Below are positions 55,244-64,000 of a stretch of DNA of 64,000 bases, in pieces (the stretch's first letter is position 1; every line of letters begins with the position of its first letter). Location: NCBI GenBank assembly GCA_035444405.1, contig DAOMOP010000003.1, forward strand, positions 1 through 64,000, in the 5' to 3' direction. Both the position numbers and the translations under genes were made by a program. The DNA comes from DAOMOP01 sp035444405. GTDB lineage: Bacteria > Pseudomonadota > Gammaproteobacteria > Burkholderiales > Rhodocyclaceae. Below the pieces are notes generated by a model, which saw only the letters and a program-made list of their open reading frames with translations, did no database searches and was not told where the DNA came from.

Positions 55244-58200
55244 ATGAGCAATCCCTTCTTCGAGCATTCCATTCTCAACTCGCCCTACGCATACCCGGCC
55301 CGGCACTGGGAGCTGGACGAGCAAGGACAGCCGACGCAGAAAATCATCGAGCGTCGCCGCCGCGCGGAGTTCATCACGCCGATCCCGAAACCGCGCAAGC
55401 GCAAGGGTGCCGGCGTACAGGGGTCGCTGCTCTTCGACGAAGGCAAGGGTCTTTCCAACGACGCCCAGCAGTACGATCACACCGCCACGATCAACGCCGT
55501 GCGTGCCGAGGTGGACAAGTGGCGGCAGCTCCCGAACCCGCGCGACTGGCGCGTCACGCCAGAAACCGCCCGCCTGCTCCAGCACTGGCGCCACCACACC
55601 TTCAGCGGCATCCGTCCATTCTTCTGCCAGATCGAGGCGGTCGAAACCGCCATCTGGCTCACCGAGGTCGCGCCGCAGATCGGCAAGAACGGGCAGCGCT
55701 TTCTTGACCACCTTGCCAACGCCAACGCCGAAGCCAACCCGGAGCTGATGCGCCTGGCGCTCAAGCTCGCCACCGGTGCCGGCAAGACCACGGTGATGGC
55801 CATGCTCATCGCCTGGCAGACGATCAACGCGGTGCGCTACCCGAACAGCAAGCGCTTCACCCGCGGATTCCTGCTGGTTGCGCCGGGGCTCACCATCCGC
55901 GACCGCTTGCGCGTGCTTCAGCCGATCGACCCCGACAGCTATTACGCCAGTCGCGAGCTGCTGCCCGGCGACATGCTGGGCGATCTTGATCGCGCTCGCA
56001 TCGTCATCACCAACTACCATGCCTTCAAGCTGCGCGAACGCATGCCCCTGTCCAAGGGTGGCCGGCTGCTGCTGCAAGGCCGTGACGGCGCGCCGCTCGA
56101 CACCCTCGAAACCGAAGGCCAGATGCTTCAGCGCGTGATGCCCGAGTTGATGGGCATGAAGAACGTCATGGTCATCAACGACGAGGCGCACCACTGCTAC
56201 CGCGAGAAGGCCGACCCGCTCACTGACGAAGTCCTGAAGGGCGACGAGAAGAAAGAAGCCGCGCAGAACAACGAAGCCGCCCGTTTGTGGATCTCGGGCC
56301 TCGAAGCGGTCAAACGCAAGCTCGGCATCGCCCGGGTCATGGACCTCTCCGCCACGCCGTTCTTCCTGCGCGGCTCGGGCTACGTCGAGGGGACGCTGTT
56401 CCCCTGGACCATGAGCGACTTCTCGCTGATGGATGCCATCGAGTGCGGCATCGTCAAGCTGCCCCGCGTGCCGGTGGCCGACAACATCCCCGGCGGCGAG
56501 ATGCCGAAGTTCCGCAACCTGTGGGAGCACATCCGCAGCCGCATGCCGAAGAAGGGCCGCGGCAAGGCCAAGACGCTCGACCCGCTCAGCTTGCCGGTAG
56601 AGCTGCAGACCGCACTCGAAGCCCTCTATGGCCACTATCAGAAGACCTACGAGCTGTGGGAGAAGGCCGGCATCCGCGTGCCGCCCTGCTTCATCGTCGT
56701 CTGCAACAACACCTCGACGTCGAAGCTCGTGTACGACTTCATCTCAGGCTTCCAGCGCGAGAACGACGACGGCTCCACCACGCTGGAGAACGGCCGCCTG
56801 CCGCTGTTCCGCAACTTCGACGAGCACGGCAACCCCGTCGCCCGCCCGCGCACCCTGCTGATCGACAGCGAGCAGCTCGAGTCCGGCGAGGCGCTGGACA
56901 AGAACTTCCGCGACATGGCCACCGACGAGATCGAGCGCTTCCGCCGCGAGATCATCGAGCGCACGGGCGACCGTCAGCGCGCCGAGAACATCACCGACCA
57001 GGACCTGCTGCGCGAGGTCATGAACACCGTCGGCAAGGAAGGCAGGCTCGGCGAATCCATCCGCTGCGTGGTGTCCGTATCCATGCTCACCGAAGGCTGG
57101 GACGCGAATACCGTCACCCATGTGCTCGGCGTGCGCGCCTTCGGCACCCAGCTGCTGTGCGAGCAGGTCATCGGCCGTGCGCTGCGCCGCCAGTCCTACG
57201 ATCTCAACGAAGAAGGGCTGTTCAACACCGAATACGCCGACGTGCTCGGCATCCCCTTCGATTTCACCGCCAAGCCCGTCGTCGCGCCACCCCAGCCGCC
57301 GCGCGAAACCATCCAGGTCAAGGCCGTGCGCCCGGATCGCGACGGACTCGAGATCCGCTTTCCGCGCGTGCAGGGCTACCGCGTGGAACTCCCCGAGGAG
57401 CGCCTCACCGCCGACTTCAACGACGATTCGGTCCTCGTGCTCACGCCCGACCTGGTCGGCCCTTCGATCACGAAGAACGCGGGCATCATCGGCGAGGTCA
57501 TCGACCTCAGCCTGGCGCACCTCGGCGACATGCGCCGCTCCACGCTGCTGATGCACCTCACCAAGCGCCTGCTCTACAGCAAATGGCGCGACCCCGGCGA
57601 GGAGCCCAAGCTCCACCTCTTCGGCCAGTTGAAGCGCATCACCAAGGAGTGGCTCGACACCTGCCTGCAGTGCAAGGGCGGCACCTATCCCGCCCAGCTC
57701 ATGTACCAGGAGCTCGCCGACATGGCCTGCGAGCGTATCACCGCCGGCATTACCCGCGCGCTCGAAGGCGAGCGCCCGATCAAGGCCGTGCCCGATCCCT
57801 ACAACCCCACCGGCTCCACCGCCCACGTCAGCTTCAACACCTCGAAGACGGACCGCTGGCAGACCGACCCGCGTCGCAGCCATCTCAACTGGGTGATCCT
57901 CGATAGCGACTGGGAGGCTGAATTCTGCCGCGTCGCCGAGGCGCATCCCCAAGTGCTCGCCTACGTCAAGAACCACAACCTCGGTCTCGAGGTGCCCTAT
58001 CGCTACGGCTCCGAGACGCGTCGCTACCTGCCGGACTTCGTGGTGCTCGTGGACGACGGCAACGGCGAGGGTGACCCAATGAGCGACCCGCTGCACCTCG
58101 TCGTCGAGATCAAGGGCTACCGCCGCGAAGACGCCAAGGAGAAGAAGGCCACGATGGAAACCTACTGGGTGCCCGGTGTGAACAACCTGGGCCAGTACGG

Positions 58201-58315
58201 CCGCTGGGTCTTTGCCGAGTTCACCGACGTGTGGCAGATGCAGGACGACTTTGCGAAGAAGGTGGAGGCGGAGTTCGAGCGGATGTTGCTGGCAGCAAGC
58301 GAAGGTAAATCATGA
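55244..58315 (+). CDS. Type III-like restriction subunit (BPTD_3080-type Res)
   Basis: A 1023-residue helicase-nuclease. Walker A LKLATGAGKTTVMAM at about 176-184 and DEAH box NDEAHHCYREK at about 311. Helicase motif III-like VMDLSATPFFLRG is followed by SMLTEGWDANTVTHVLGVRA and QVIGRALRRQSYDLNEEGL. The C-terminal nuclease has RYLPDFVVLVDDGNGEGDP and LHLVVEIKGYR (D...ExK, near 953). It works with the Mod methylase encoded downstream; the two are separated by a small ORF and an NYN-domain gene. The stop overlaps the next ATG. Confidence 0.9.
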   Translation: MSNPFFEHSILNSPYAYPARHWELDEQGQPTQKIIERRRRAEFITPIPKPRKRKGAGVQGSLLFDEGKGLSNDAQQYDHTATINAVRAEVDKWRQLPNPRDWRVTPETARLLQHWRHHTFSGIRPFFCQIEAVETAIWLTEVAPQIGKNGQRFLDHLANANAEANPELMRLALKLATGAGKTTVMAMLIAWQTINAVRYPNSKRFTRGFLLVAPGLTIRDRLRVLQPIDPDSYYASRELLPGDMLGDLDRARIVITNYHAFKLRERMPLSKGGRLLLQGRDGAPLDTLETEGQMLQRVMPELMGMKNVMVINDEAHHCYREKADPLTDEVLKGDEKKEAAQNNEAARLWISGLEAVKRKLGIARVMDLSATPFFLRGSGYVEGTLFPWTMSDFSLMDAIECGIVKLPRVPVADNIPGGEMPKFRNLWEHIRSRMPKKGRGKAKTLDPLSLPVELQTALEALYGHYQKTYELWEKAGIRVPPCFIVVCNNTSTSKLVYDFISGFQRENDDGSTTLENGRLPLFRNFDEHGNPVARPRTLLIDSEQLESGEALDKNFRDMATDEIERFRREIIERTGDRQRAENITDQDLLREVMNTVGKEGRLGESIRCVVSVSMLTEGWDANTVTHVLGVRAFGTQLLCEQVIGRALRRQSYDLNEEGLFNTEYADVLGIPFDFTAKPVVAPPQPPRETIQVKAVRPDRDGLEIRFPRVQGYRVELPEERLTADFNDDSVLVLTPDLVGPSITKNAGIIGEVIDLSLAHLGDMRRSTLLMHLTKRLLYSKWRDPGEEPKLHLFGQLKRITKEWLDTCLQCKGGTYPAQLMYQELADMACERITAGITRALEGERPIKAVPDPYNPTGSTAHVSFNTSKTDRWQTDPRRSHLNWVILDSDWEAEFCRVAEAHPQVLAYVKNHNLGLEVPYRYGSETRRYLPDFVVLVDDGNGEGDPMSDPLHLVVEIKGYRREDAKEKKATMETYWVPGVNNLGQYGRWVFAEFTDVWQMQDDFAKKVEAEFERMLLAASEGKS

Positions 58316-58584
58316 TCGGAGTGCATGGAGACCATATTGCCGATGTCGGGAAGATGGTCGAGCTGGCGGCTGTCGACGGAGCGGCACGCCACTTCATAGG
58401 TCGGAACTATTGCTCCTGCATGCACTCGGTGATTGACCTCGCTGTGTTTCGCAGCTATGGTTCACCCCACATCCGCCCCTTGGCAGTACGCCCTCTCAAC
58501 CATCCCGAGAGTGTGCCGAACCCCTGGGGCTTTTCCTTTTTCGGCGTGCAATACCGTCCGGTTTGCGGCGAGGCTCGGCGATGA
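58312..58584 (+). CDS. Small ORF between res and the NYN gene
   Basis: A 90-residue frame beginning MIGVHGDHIADVGKMVELAA and ending PWGFSFFGVQYRPVCGEARR. Its ATG overlaps the res stop and its own stop overlaps the NYN start, so it would be coupled at both ends. No family was recognised and there are no repeats or membrane segments. It could be a real accessory protein or a chance frame in the gap. Confidence 0.4.
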   Translation: MIGVHGDHIADVGKMVELAAVDGAARHFIGRNYCSCMHSVIDLAVFRSYGSPHIRPLAVRPLNHPESVPNPWGFSFFGVQYRPVCGEARR

Positions 58585-59456
58585 GCACGGGCCGCATCGC
58601 CATCCTGATCGACGGCGGCTTCTTCCTGAAGCGGCTTCCACGGCTAGTCCCCGCAAATCGCTGCGAGTCTCCGGGCAAGATCGTTGCATGTATTCGTCAT
58701 CTTTGCCGAACGCACGTCAAGCTGCTGACCGGCAGCAACGAGTCTCGTTGGCAGCAACACGTGTACCGCATCTTCTTCTACGACGCGGTGCCCTACGATG
58801 GCAAGGCTCACCACCCAATCGACAATCGCTCCATTGATTTTGCCAAGTCAGCCATTGCCCGGGATCGTCTCGCGCTGTTCGAGCTCCTGCGCAAGGAGCG
58901 CAAGCTGGCGCTGCGTCTCGGCAAAGTCATTCGTGATCACGACTGGGCGATCTCCCCTTCGTTGACCAAAAGGTTGCTGCGGACCCGCAACTGGGTGACT
59001 GCCCTCGATGGGCTCGATCCTGATGCTGCAGCCGATCCGGGAGATGGGTCCGTCAAGCTGAGTCTGTCGCAAGAGGAGGCGCGCAGCCTGATCGAGCTGC
59101 GCCAGCTCTGGCGATCGCTCGACGGAGGAACGGTCAACCTTGGTCTGCGCCAGAAGGGCGTCGACATGCGCATTGGGCTGGATATCGCCAGCCTGACGCT
59201 GAAAAAGCAGGCCGATACCATCGTTCTGGTCGCAGGGGACAGTGACTTCGTTCCGGCCGCCAAACTTGCTCGGCGTGAAGGCATGGAGTTCATCCTCGAT
59301 CCGCTCTGGCAAAAGGTGAATGCCGACCTTTTCGAACATATCGATGGACTTCAGTCCGGTCTCAGGCGGCCCGGTATGAGCTCCCCGTCGCCTCACGTAC
59401 CCCTCGCAGCGAACACAGAAGCACCGATGGCCGGTGCGCCGGAAGCAGAGGACTGA
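58581..59456 (+). CDS. NYN-domain (PIN-like) putative RNase
   Basis: A 291-residue protein with an NYN/LabA-like nuclease fold: GRIAILIDGGFFLKRLPRLV (first Asp), KGVDMRIGLDIASLTLKKQA (Asp) and TIVLVAGDSDFVPAAKLARR (acidic cluster). NYN proteins are metal-dependent RNases or nucleotide-binding proteins. It sits between the restriction and methylation subunits on the same strand, 3 bp before mod, and so is part of the operon. Its role in the system is unknown. Confidence 0.85.
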   Translation: MSTGRIAILIDGGFFLKRLPRLVPANRCESPGKIVACIRHLCRTHVKLLTGSNESRWQQHVYRIFFYDAVPYDGKAHHPIDNRSIDFAKSAIARDRLALFELLRKERKLALRLGKVIRDHDWAISPSLTKRLLRTRNWVTALDGLDPDAAADPGDGSVKLSLSQEEARSLIELRQLWRSLDGGTVNLGLRQKGVDMRIGLDIASLTLKKQADTIVLVAGDSDFVPAAKLARREGMEFILDPLWQKVNADLFEHIDGLQSGLRRPGMSSPSPHVPLAANTEAPMAGAPEAED

Positions 59457-59459
59457 ACC

Positions 59460-62264
59460 TTGGCCCGCAAGCAGAATTCCACCTCCCTCACCGTCGAAGC
59501 CCTTACCCACGACGACGCGACCCGCAAGAACATCCCCACCGCCGAGTACCAATCGGTGATGCAGAAGGACGAGCGCTCGCCCGTCCGCGTCGCCTACGAG
59601 CGCCGCAACCGCGACCTCGATCCGCAACTGGTGTGGCGCGGCAAGGATCAGCAGGACTGGTCCGACCTCGTCGTGAACGCCCCGCCGCTCTACATCCAGG
59701 AAAAGGTCCACCCCAAGGCGCTGATCGACGACCTGAAGAAGCAGAGCGAGGCGCGCTCGGAAGGCGCCGACGCCCAGCCCGACCTCTTCGTCGACTTCAA
59801 CGGCTTGCCCGACGATAACGCCAAGACCGAGTTCTACCGCCACGACGGCCACTGGTCGAACCGCATGATCCTCGGCGACAGCCTGCAGGTCATGGCCAGC
59901 CTCGCCGAGCGCGAAGGCCTGCGCGGCAAGGTGCAATGCATCTATTTCGATCCGCCCTACGGCATCAAATTCAACAGCAACTTCCAGTGGAGCACCACCA
60001 GTCGCGACGTCAAGGACGGCAATGCCGAACACATCACCCGCGAGCCGGAGCAGGTCAAGGCATTCCGGGACACCTGGCGCGACGGGATTCACTCGTATCT
60101 CACGTATTTGCGCGACCGGCTGACGGTGGCGCGGGATCTGTTGACGGAGTCGGGATCGATCTTCGTCCAGATTGGTGACGAGAATGTGCACCGGGTAAGG
60201 GCCGTGATGGATGAGGTGTTTGGGGAGGAGAATGCCTGCGCCCAAATTTCGGTGCTCAAGACAGCCGGCCAGACGTCTGAGTTGATCGCAGGAACGGCGG
60301 ATTATGTTCTTTGGTTCGCGAGGAACAAAGGAACGGCGAAATTCCGTACTCCGTTGACGGAAAAAGGTCTTGAGGCAGACAAATCTGGTGTTTACCGATG
60401 GGTTCGGGATGATGATGGATCTAATAGACGCATTTCGGACGACGAGCGGTTCGCCGGCGTAACGCGTGGTGTTTTTCGTTACGACAATCTGACCTCTCAG
60501 CGTCCCCCGGGCTCGTTCCCCGTGAACCTGCGCGGAAAGACTTTCGGTTCAGGTAAGGGATACTGGAAGACCGGTGAAATCGGCATGGCGCGCCTAATAA
60601 AATCTGATCGTGTCGGAATTGCTGCGAACAGTCTGACCTACGTGCGATTCCTTGACGATTTCCGCGCACAAGCAATCGGCAATGTCTGGACTGATACGGG
60701 TACCGGCAGTTTCACCGATGAAAAGATCTACGTCGTTCAGAGCGGGACTAAGCTCGTTCAGCGCTGCTTGTTGATGGCCACTGACCCCGGCGACCTCGTC
60801 CTCGACCCCACCTGCGGCTCCGGCACTACCGCATATGTCGCCGAACAATGGGGCCGGCGCTGGATCACCATCGATACCTCCCGCGTCGCCTTGGCGCTCG
60901 CCCGTGCCCGCATCATGGGCGCGCGCTACCCCTACTACCAGCTCGCCGACAGCCGCGAAGGCCAGTTGAAGGAAGCCGAACTTACCCGCAGTGCGCCGTC
61001 CAGCCAGCCCACCCGGGGCAGCATCACGCACGGCTTCATCTATGAGCGCGTGCCGCACATCACGCTCAAGTCGATCGCCAACAACGCGGAGATCGACGTC
61101 ATCTGGGAGCACTACCAGCAGACCATCGAACCCCTGCGCCAGCAACTGAACCAGGCGCTCGGCAAGACCTGGGAAGAATGGGAAATCCCCCGCGAGCCCG
61201 GCGCCGAATGGCCCGGCGCCGCAAAGCAGGCCCACGCCGATTGGTGGCAGGCCCGCATCGCCCGCCAGAAGGAGATCGACGCCTCCATCGCCGCCAAGGC
61301 CGATACCGAATACCTCTACGACAAGCCTTACGAGGACAAGAAGAAGGTCCGCGTCGCCGGCCCCTTCACCGTCGAAAGCCTGTCGCCGCACCGCATGCTC
61401 GGCGTGGATGAAAACGGCGACATCATCGACGAGCGCAACCGCGCAGCCGAACCGGATGCCGGCTATGGCGATGGACCGCGCGAGGAACGCGACTTCACCC
61501 GCATGATCCTCGAAAACCTCAAGACCGCCGGCGTGCAACAGGCACACAAGGAAGACCGCATCGCCTTCACCTCCCTCGTGCCTTGGCCCGGCGACCTGAT
61601 CTGCGCCGAAGGCCGCTACATCGAGGGCGATCCCGAGTCAGGCAAGGAGAGACGTGCCGCCATCTTCATCGGCCCCGAGTTCGGCACCGTCTCCCGCCCC
61701 GACCTCGTCGAAGCCGCCCGCGAAGCCGGCGACGCCGACTTCGACGTGCTCATCGCCTGCGCCTTCAACTACGACGCCCACTCCAGCGAGTTCGAAAAGC
61801 TCGGCCGCATCCCGGTGCTCAAGGCGCGCATGAACGCCGACCTCCACATGGCCGACGACCTCAAGAACACAGGGAAGGGCAACCTCTTCGTCATCTTCGG
61901 CGAACCCGACATCGACATCCTCGAAGTTGGAGACGGCAAATTCCAAGTCAAGGTCAACGGCGTCGACGTCTTCCACCCCAACTCCGGCGAAGTCCGCAGC
62001 GACGGCCCCGAGGGCATCGCCTGCTGGTTCATCGACACCGACTACAACATGGAATCCTTCTTCGTCCGTCACGCCTACTTCCTCGGCGCGAATGACCCGT
62101 ACAAGGCGTTGAAGACGACGCTGAAGGCGGAGATTGATGCGGATGCCTGGGCGACGCTGAACAGCGACACGTCACGGCCGTTCGAGAAGCCGAATTCCGG
62201 GCGGATTGCGGTGAAGGTGATCAATCACCTGGGGGACGAGGTGATGAAGGTGTTTAGACTTTGA
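59460..62264 (+). CDS. Type III-like DNA methyltransferase (Mod)
   Basis: A 934-residue beta-class N4/N6 amino-methyltransferase. DPPY (YFDPPYGIKF, about 160-169) precedes the AdoMet motif (LDPTCGSGTTAYVAEQWG, about 448-465), with the target-recognition segment in between. A long C-terminal extension follows (HWEQQ-type helices, later AGYGDGPREERDFTRMILEN). It protects sites cut by the upstream Res subunit. It starts with TTG 59460 after GAGG. The stretch about 60240-60760, within the recognition region, has visibly lower GC and looser codon use than the rest, suggesting exchange of the specificity domain. Confidence 0.9.
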   Translation: MARKQNSTSLTVEALTHDDATRKNIPTAEYQSVMQKDERSPVRVAYERRNRDLDPQLVWRGKDQQDWSDLVVNAPPLYIQEKVHPKALIDDLKKQSEARSEGADAQPDLFVDFNGLPDDNAKTEFYRHDGHWSNRMILGDSLQVMASLAEREGLRGKVQCIYFDPPYGIKFNSNFQWSTTSRDVKDGNAEHITREPEQVKAFRDTWRDGIHSYLTYLRDRLTVARDLLTESGSIFVQIGDENVHRVRAVMDEVFGEENACAQISVLKTAGQTSELIAGTADYVLWFARNKGTAKFRTPLTEKGLEADKSGVYRWVRDDDGSNRRISDDERFAGVTRGVFRYDNLTSQRPPGSFPVNLRGKTFGSGKGYWKTGEIGMARLIKSDRVGIAANSLTYVRFLDDFRAQAIGNVWTDTGTGSFTDEKIYVVQSGTKLVQRCLLMATDPGDLVLDPTCGSGTTAYVAEQWGRRWITIDTSRVALALARARIMGARYPYYQLADSREGQLKEAELTRSAPSSQPTRGSITHGFIYERVPHITLKSIANNAEIDVIWEHYQQTIEPLRQQLNQALGKTWEEWEIPREPGAEWPGAAKQAHADWWQARIARQKEIDASIAAKADTEYLYDKPYEDKKKVRVAGPFTVESLSPHRMLGVDENGDIIDERNRAAEPDAGYGDGPREERDFTRMILENLKTAGVQQAHKEDRIAFTSLVPWPGDLICAEGRYIEGDPESGKERRAAIFIGPEFGTVSRPDLVEAAREAGDADFDVLIACAFNYDAHSSEFEKLGRIPVLKARMNADLHMADDLKNTGKGNLFVIFGEPDIDILEVGDGKFQVKVNGVDVFHPNSGEVRSDGPEGIACWFIDTDYNMESFFVRHAYFLGANDPYKALKTTLKAEIDADAWATLNSDTSRPFEKPNSGRIAVKVINHLGDEVMKVFRL

Positions 62265-62298
62265 TCGCGTGATCGAAAGACAACAAGGCGAGCGACTG

Positions 62299-63150
62299 AT
62301 GAGTTTCCCGAGACCGGATCCATTCTTGAGTATCCGAGTTCATAACCTTGATCTGGATCCTTCCCTATCTGCGTTGTGCGTTGGATACGAACGTGGGGAG
62401 TGGCGTGCACGCCAACTGGCAGATCACGTCATGGACTGGTTGCCGGAGTTTGCACTTACTGCCACGGAATGCGCCGCATTAGGTCATCAGAATGCGACAA
62501 AACTGATGCGGAGTGCTGCCAGACGGGTCTACGAATCAAAGAAGTTCGAGAGGCGAGGCGAATTTGGTGAACTCCTTCTTCATGCCGCGATAAGACAGAC
62601 ATTTGATTCTCTCCCAGCAGTTTCGAAGATTTACTACAAGTCCGCCAACAATGACACGGTGAAGGGCTTCGATGCTGTCCACGTTGTGGGGACTCCTGAC
62701 GAGCTTGAGTTGTGGTTAGGTGAAGCAAAATTCTACAACGACATCTCGCGAGCGATCTCTGACGTAGTTGCAGAGCTTGAGGCTCACCTTGGCACGGACT
62801 ATCTGCGCGACGAGTTCGCGCTGATCGTCAATAAAATCGACCAAAAATGGCCTCATGCTGAAGTGCTGCGAAAACTACTTCAGCCGGAAGTCTCCCTTGA
62901 TGAAGTATTTCAGAGAGTGTGTATCCCTGTTTTGCTGACATACGACAGTCCGTGTATTTCGGAACACCAGTCTTGTGACGCGAGTTATGCACGGTCGTTC
63001 GAACAGGAGATCACGAAACACTACAAGACCTTCTCGCGATGCAACCTGCCCAAGGAGACCCGGGTCCACTTATTCCTACTTCCACTTCAGAAGAAGGCAG
63101 CCCTTGTGAAGATCCTGGATGAAAGACTCAAGCTATGGCAGCAGCTATGA
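62299..63150 (+). CDS. hamA: HamA-like protein of a Hachiman defence system
   Basis: A 283-residue protein of the HamA/DUF1837 family, the effector nuclease of Hachiman antiphage systems. The catalytic region KGFDAVHVVGTPDELELWLG followed by EAKFYNDIS supplies D...ExK of a PD-(D/E)xK nuclease. GELLLHAAIRQTFDSLPAV is the preceding family segment. Start ATG 62299 (AAGG upstream) is preferred over in-frame GTG 62269. Codon use is less GC-biased than in neighbouring restriction genes, a sign of transfer. The stop overlaps the hamB start (ATGA). Confidence 0.82.
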   Translation: MSFPRPDPFLSIRVHNLDLDPSLSALCVGYERGEWRARQLADHVMDWLPEFALTATECAALGHQNATKLMRSAARRVYESKKFERRGEFGELLLHAAIRQTFDSLPAVSKIYYKSANNDTVKGFDAVHVVGTPDELELWLGEAKFYNDISRAISDVVAELEAHLGTDYLRDEFALIVNKIDQKWPHAEVLRKLLQPEVSLDEVFQRVCIPVLLTYDSPCISEHQSCDASYARSFEQEITKHYKTFSRCNLPKETRVHLFLLPLQKKAALVKILDERLKLWQQL

Positions 63151-64000
63151 ATATTACTGCCCTGAGAGACACTCTGCGCGTCCCGGAAAAACTGCAGCAG
63201 CAAGCTTTCAGCGTTCTGCAGGATATCTCGCGTCTCGTAGCCAGCCCTGAGCATGAGTCTGTGGCAAACGAGATGGTTCTGCGGGCTCTCGAATGTCGAG
63301 ATTATTTTCATCCGTACCAAGATATACTCGACTCACTCGTGCGCGCCGTAGGATTGTTTCCATATCTCGAGCAAGATGGTCTGAGTTTTCGGGATGCAGT
63401 GGCCTATGAGTTCCATCGTCCAGAGAATATGGGTGAAGAGTTCGTGTTTCACCGAGAGCAGGCGGAAATATATCGACGTCTGCTGGATGGTGATAGCGTT
63501 ATCCTCAGTGCGCCGACTAGCTTTGGTAAAAGCAAGATAATTGATGCTCTCATTGCGTCGGGCCGGTTCCGTAATGTGGTTGTAGTCGTTCCGACTTTGG
63601 CATTGATCGATGAAACGAGACGACGTCTTTCGCAGTTTTCGGAGCGTTTCAAGATTGTTACGCATGTCTCGCAGGAGCCAGCGGATTCAAATATCTTTGT
63701 CCTTACTGCCGAACGAGCTATTGCCTACGAGCGTTTTCCTCTCATAGAGTTCTTTGTCATCGATGAGTTCTACAAACTGGACTCCATTTCCAACGACAGT
63801 ACGCGTGCGGTTGCGCTGAATCAGGCGTTCTATAAGCTTCGTAAGGCCGGAGGTCAGTTCTACCTTCTCGGGCCAAGTATTCAACATATTCCTAGCGGGC
63901 TCGAAGCGGCATTCAAGTGCTATTTTTATCCAACTAAGTTCGCTACCGTAGTGTCGGAGCAAATTAAGGTACCTGGTGACGGTGACGACATTGATCGTCT
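63147..64000 (+). CDS. hamB: HamB-like helicase of a Hachiman system (5' part)
   Basis: The first 284 codons of a superfamily 2 helicase; the gene runs off the right edge. Walker A is VILSAPTSFGKSKIIDALIA (about 117-136); Walker B reads FFVIDEFYKLDS at about 200-211, a DE-F-Y variant of the DEAH box as in HamB proteins; FKIVTHVSQEPADSNIFVLT lies between. HamB translocates on DNA and controls the HamA nuclease. It is translationally coupled to hamA, and the two share the same lower GC content. Confidence 0.85.
   Translation, partial: MNITALRDTLRVPEKLQQQAFSVLQDISRLVASPEHESVANEMVLRALECRDYFHPYQDILDSLVRAVGLFPYLEQDGLSFRDAVAYEFHRPENMGEEFVFHREQAEIYRRLLDGDSVILSAPTSFGKSKIIDALIASGRFRNVVVVVPTLALIDETRRRLSQFSERFKIVTHVSQEPADSNIFVLTAERAIAYERFPLIEFFVIDEFYKLDSISNDSTRAVALNQAFYKLRKAGGQFYLLGPSIQHIPSGLEAAFKCYFYPTKFATVVSEQIKVPGDGDDIDR

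Overview
The window is GC-rich DNA (high G/C at third codon positions almost throughout). Gene content fits a betaproteobacterium of the Rhodocyclales/Burkholderiales type: RecC, a TRAP C4-type transporter, an SbtA bicarbonate transporter with a PII partner, a c5-type cytochrome beside tRNA-Arg(CCG), acetyl-CoA synthetase, and a selenoneine SenA/SenB pair. This placement is inferred from gene content; no rRNA or other taxonomic marker is present.

Layout. 1-3.3 kb: the 5' part of recC behind a RES/Xre toxin-antitoxin pair, all on the minus strand. 3.4-4.4 kb: a decayed glycine-betaine transporter remnant (proV tail joined to proX tail). 4.6-10.3 kb: a catabolic-looking locus with an M29-aminopeptidase-like enzyme carrying a Cys-rich tail, a GntR/FCD regulator and a DctPQM TRAP transporter, tied together by four TGCATGCA palindromes. 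10.3-12.8 kb: DUF1992 protein, TauE/SafE exporter, MFS permease. 12.9-16.3 kb: two overlapping genes for exported proteins built from about 135-residue RTX-like modules, one with a peptidoglycan-binding domain. 16.7-19.8 kb: SbtA, its PII partner and an unknown protein, divergent from an NhaR-like regulator. 19.8-20.8 kb: DnaQ-like exonuclease and DUF5710 protein.

20.9-23.75 kb is a small accessory segment bounded by 84-bp direct repeats next to tRNA-Arg; its cargo is a non-canonical Fic protein behind an array of TGTCGC hexamers. 24-25 kb: cytochrome c lipoprotein with a clear terminator, and a His-rich repeat protein. 25.1-30.6 kb: a complete dipeptide-type ABC operon with a natural permease-ATPase fusion. 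30.7-32.7 kb: two toxin-antitoxin pairs around a YfcE-like phosphodiesterase. 32.8-42.9 kb: a second peptide-type ABC system, interrupted by acetyl-CoA synthetase and an ACT protein, with a frameshifted solute-binding gene. 43.1-45.7 kb: divergent senB and senA. 45.8-48.6 kb: two VapBC pairs and a Bcr/CflA-type MFS pump.

From about 48.7 kb to the right edge the DNA becomes mosaic. An ion channel and YchJ are followed by a scar zone (truncated rubrerythrin, hicB tail, AAA/DUF234 ATPase, a duplicated ychJ fragment, a decayed DUF3427 helicase). Then comes a defence island: a membrane-linked Mrr-like nuclease, a type III-like Res/Mod restriction system with an NYN-domain gene between its two subunits, and a Hachiman (HamA/HamB) pair, HamB running off the edge. 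The Hachiman genes and the central part of Mod are visibly less GC-rich than the rest. No CRISPR array, rRNA, intact insertion sequence or integrase was seen.
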